A stretch of DNA of 64,000 nt. It comes from Proales similis. Lineage: Eukaryota > Rotifera > Eurotatoria > Ploima > Proalidae. The DNA lies in NCBI GenBank assembly GCA_019059635.1, contig JAGVRJ010000011.1, positions 1,364,001 to 1,428,000 on the forward strand. The letters are read 5' to 3'. This document shows, piece by piece, positions 63,613-64,000 of this stretch. A program made the position numbers and the translations under genes. The notes beneath the pieces were generated by a model that was given only the letters and a program-made list of their open reading frames with translations, did not search any database and was not told where the DNA came from. How positions within the stretch are numbered: position 1 is the stretch's first letter; every line of letters begins with the position of its first letter.

Positions 63613-64000
63613 ATGAACCCTCTAACGTAAGACTTGAGCGAAATTTGTGCTAGAGTTGGTCAGTTTACTGTCGCGAGTTGTAGGCTCATTCAGAATTTGA
63701 ACAAGCTCAACGAGAATGAGATCAGAATTGGAGCGGTTGGCACAAAGGCCTCGTGGCACAACCAGTACCGTGACAGCGCATGGGTTTACTTTGGCGGTCT
63801 TCCTTACGAGCTGACCGAAGGCGACATAATTTGCGTGTTCTCTCAGTAAGTTGCCATCACGTCAAGTTTTCATGCCAGTTTATATTGCTGTGGAGCAGGT
63901 ATGGCGAGGTGGTGAACATCAACCTGATTCGAGATAAAAAAACCGGCAAGTCAAAAGGCTTTGGCTTTCTCTGCTACGAGAATCAGCTGAGCACCGACTT
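63613..64000 (+). CDS. RBMX2: RBMX2 (Ist3/Snu17 homologue), 5' part
   Basis: RNA-recognition-motif protein of the spliceosome-associated RES complex; truncated by the window end. Exon 1 is only 14 nt (MNPL plus two bases of Thr, 63613-63626). Introns are at 63627-63683 and 63846-63898. The joined protein reads MNPLTLIQNLNKLNENEIRI, then DSAWVYFGGLPYELTEGDII, CVFSQYGEVVNINLIRDKKT and GKSKGFGFLCYENQLSTD, almost matching the vertebrate RRM (RNP2 VYFGGL; RNP1 KGFGFLCY). Start and frame are secure because the short first exon reproduces the family N terminus. Confidence 0.95.

Noticed and set aside
1-64000. CRISPR arrays, bacterial operons, ribosome binding sites, riboswitches
   Set aside because: Spliced animal genes throughout; no regularly spaced repeats or bacterial signals.

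Overview
This is a gene-dense stretch of a compact invertebrate-type (bilaterian) animal nuclear genome. The proteins are animal families (Robo, neurochondrin, MOXD1-like copper monooxygenases, a CYP46-like P450 cluster, DCAF8, PIGW, GCKIII kinase). Introns are GT-AG and mostly about 50-65 nt, and intergenic gaps are often only 0.2-0.8 kb. I cannot fix the phylum from the sequence alone. Nothing prokaryotic, viral or transposon-like was recognised. Exon boundaries were joined by eye from splice signals, reading frame and family conservation; percent identities were not computed.

Layout. (1) 0-6.6 kb, minus strand: three tandem CYP46-like P450 genes, the first cut by the window edge, with a decayed exon relic between copies 1 and 2. 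(2) 6.9-17.1 kb: SLC35B1 and an ANGEL-family nuclease/phosphatase (minus), CDK20 and PIGW (plus, 179 nt apart), and DCAF8 (minus), all housekeeping. (3) 17.5-30.0 kb: three MOXD1-like DOMON/copper monooxygenase genes on the minus strand. Between copies B and C lie an intronless neurochondrin gene (plus) and an unrecognised coiled-coil/single-pass membrane gene (minus). (4) 30.0-40.4 kb: a gene desert rich in ATTA-type, POU-octamer and CT/GA tracts. (5) 40.4-45.4 kb: an Ig-domain cell-surface gene and intronless HAT1. (6) 45.4-52.4 kb: a second desert, which leads into (7) a single-exon 4.2 kb Robo gene (52.4-56.6 kb). (8) 56.9-64 kb: RPL8 (minus) with large introns carrying C/D snoRNA candidates, divergent METTL5, a GCKIII (STK24/25/MST4-type) kinase, and the start of RBMX2.

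Main points. The most striking observation is in the MOXD1-like genes. In all three, the codon for the conserved Cys that follows the copper-ligand Met can only be built if a 2-nucleotide exon (TG) is spliced in between two introns. The same three genes share a GC-rich DOMON exon that is almost identical in DNA although the rest of copy C has diverged, which suggests gene conversion. The P450 tandem copies show patchy homogenisation, a tandem-duplication scar and an intron present in two copies but absent from the third. RPL8 introns 1 and 2 each contain a C/D snoRNA candidate, and one has a guide that plausibly pairs with 18S rRNA. RPL8 and METTL5 (an 18S rRNA methyltransferase) are divergent neighbours. 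The two deserts look like cis-regulatory territory, probably for Robo and/or the Ig gene, but that is inference.
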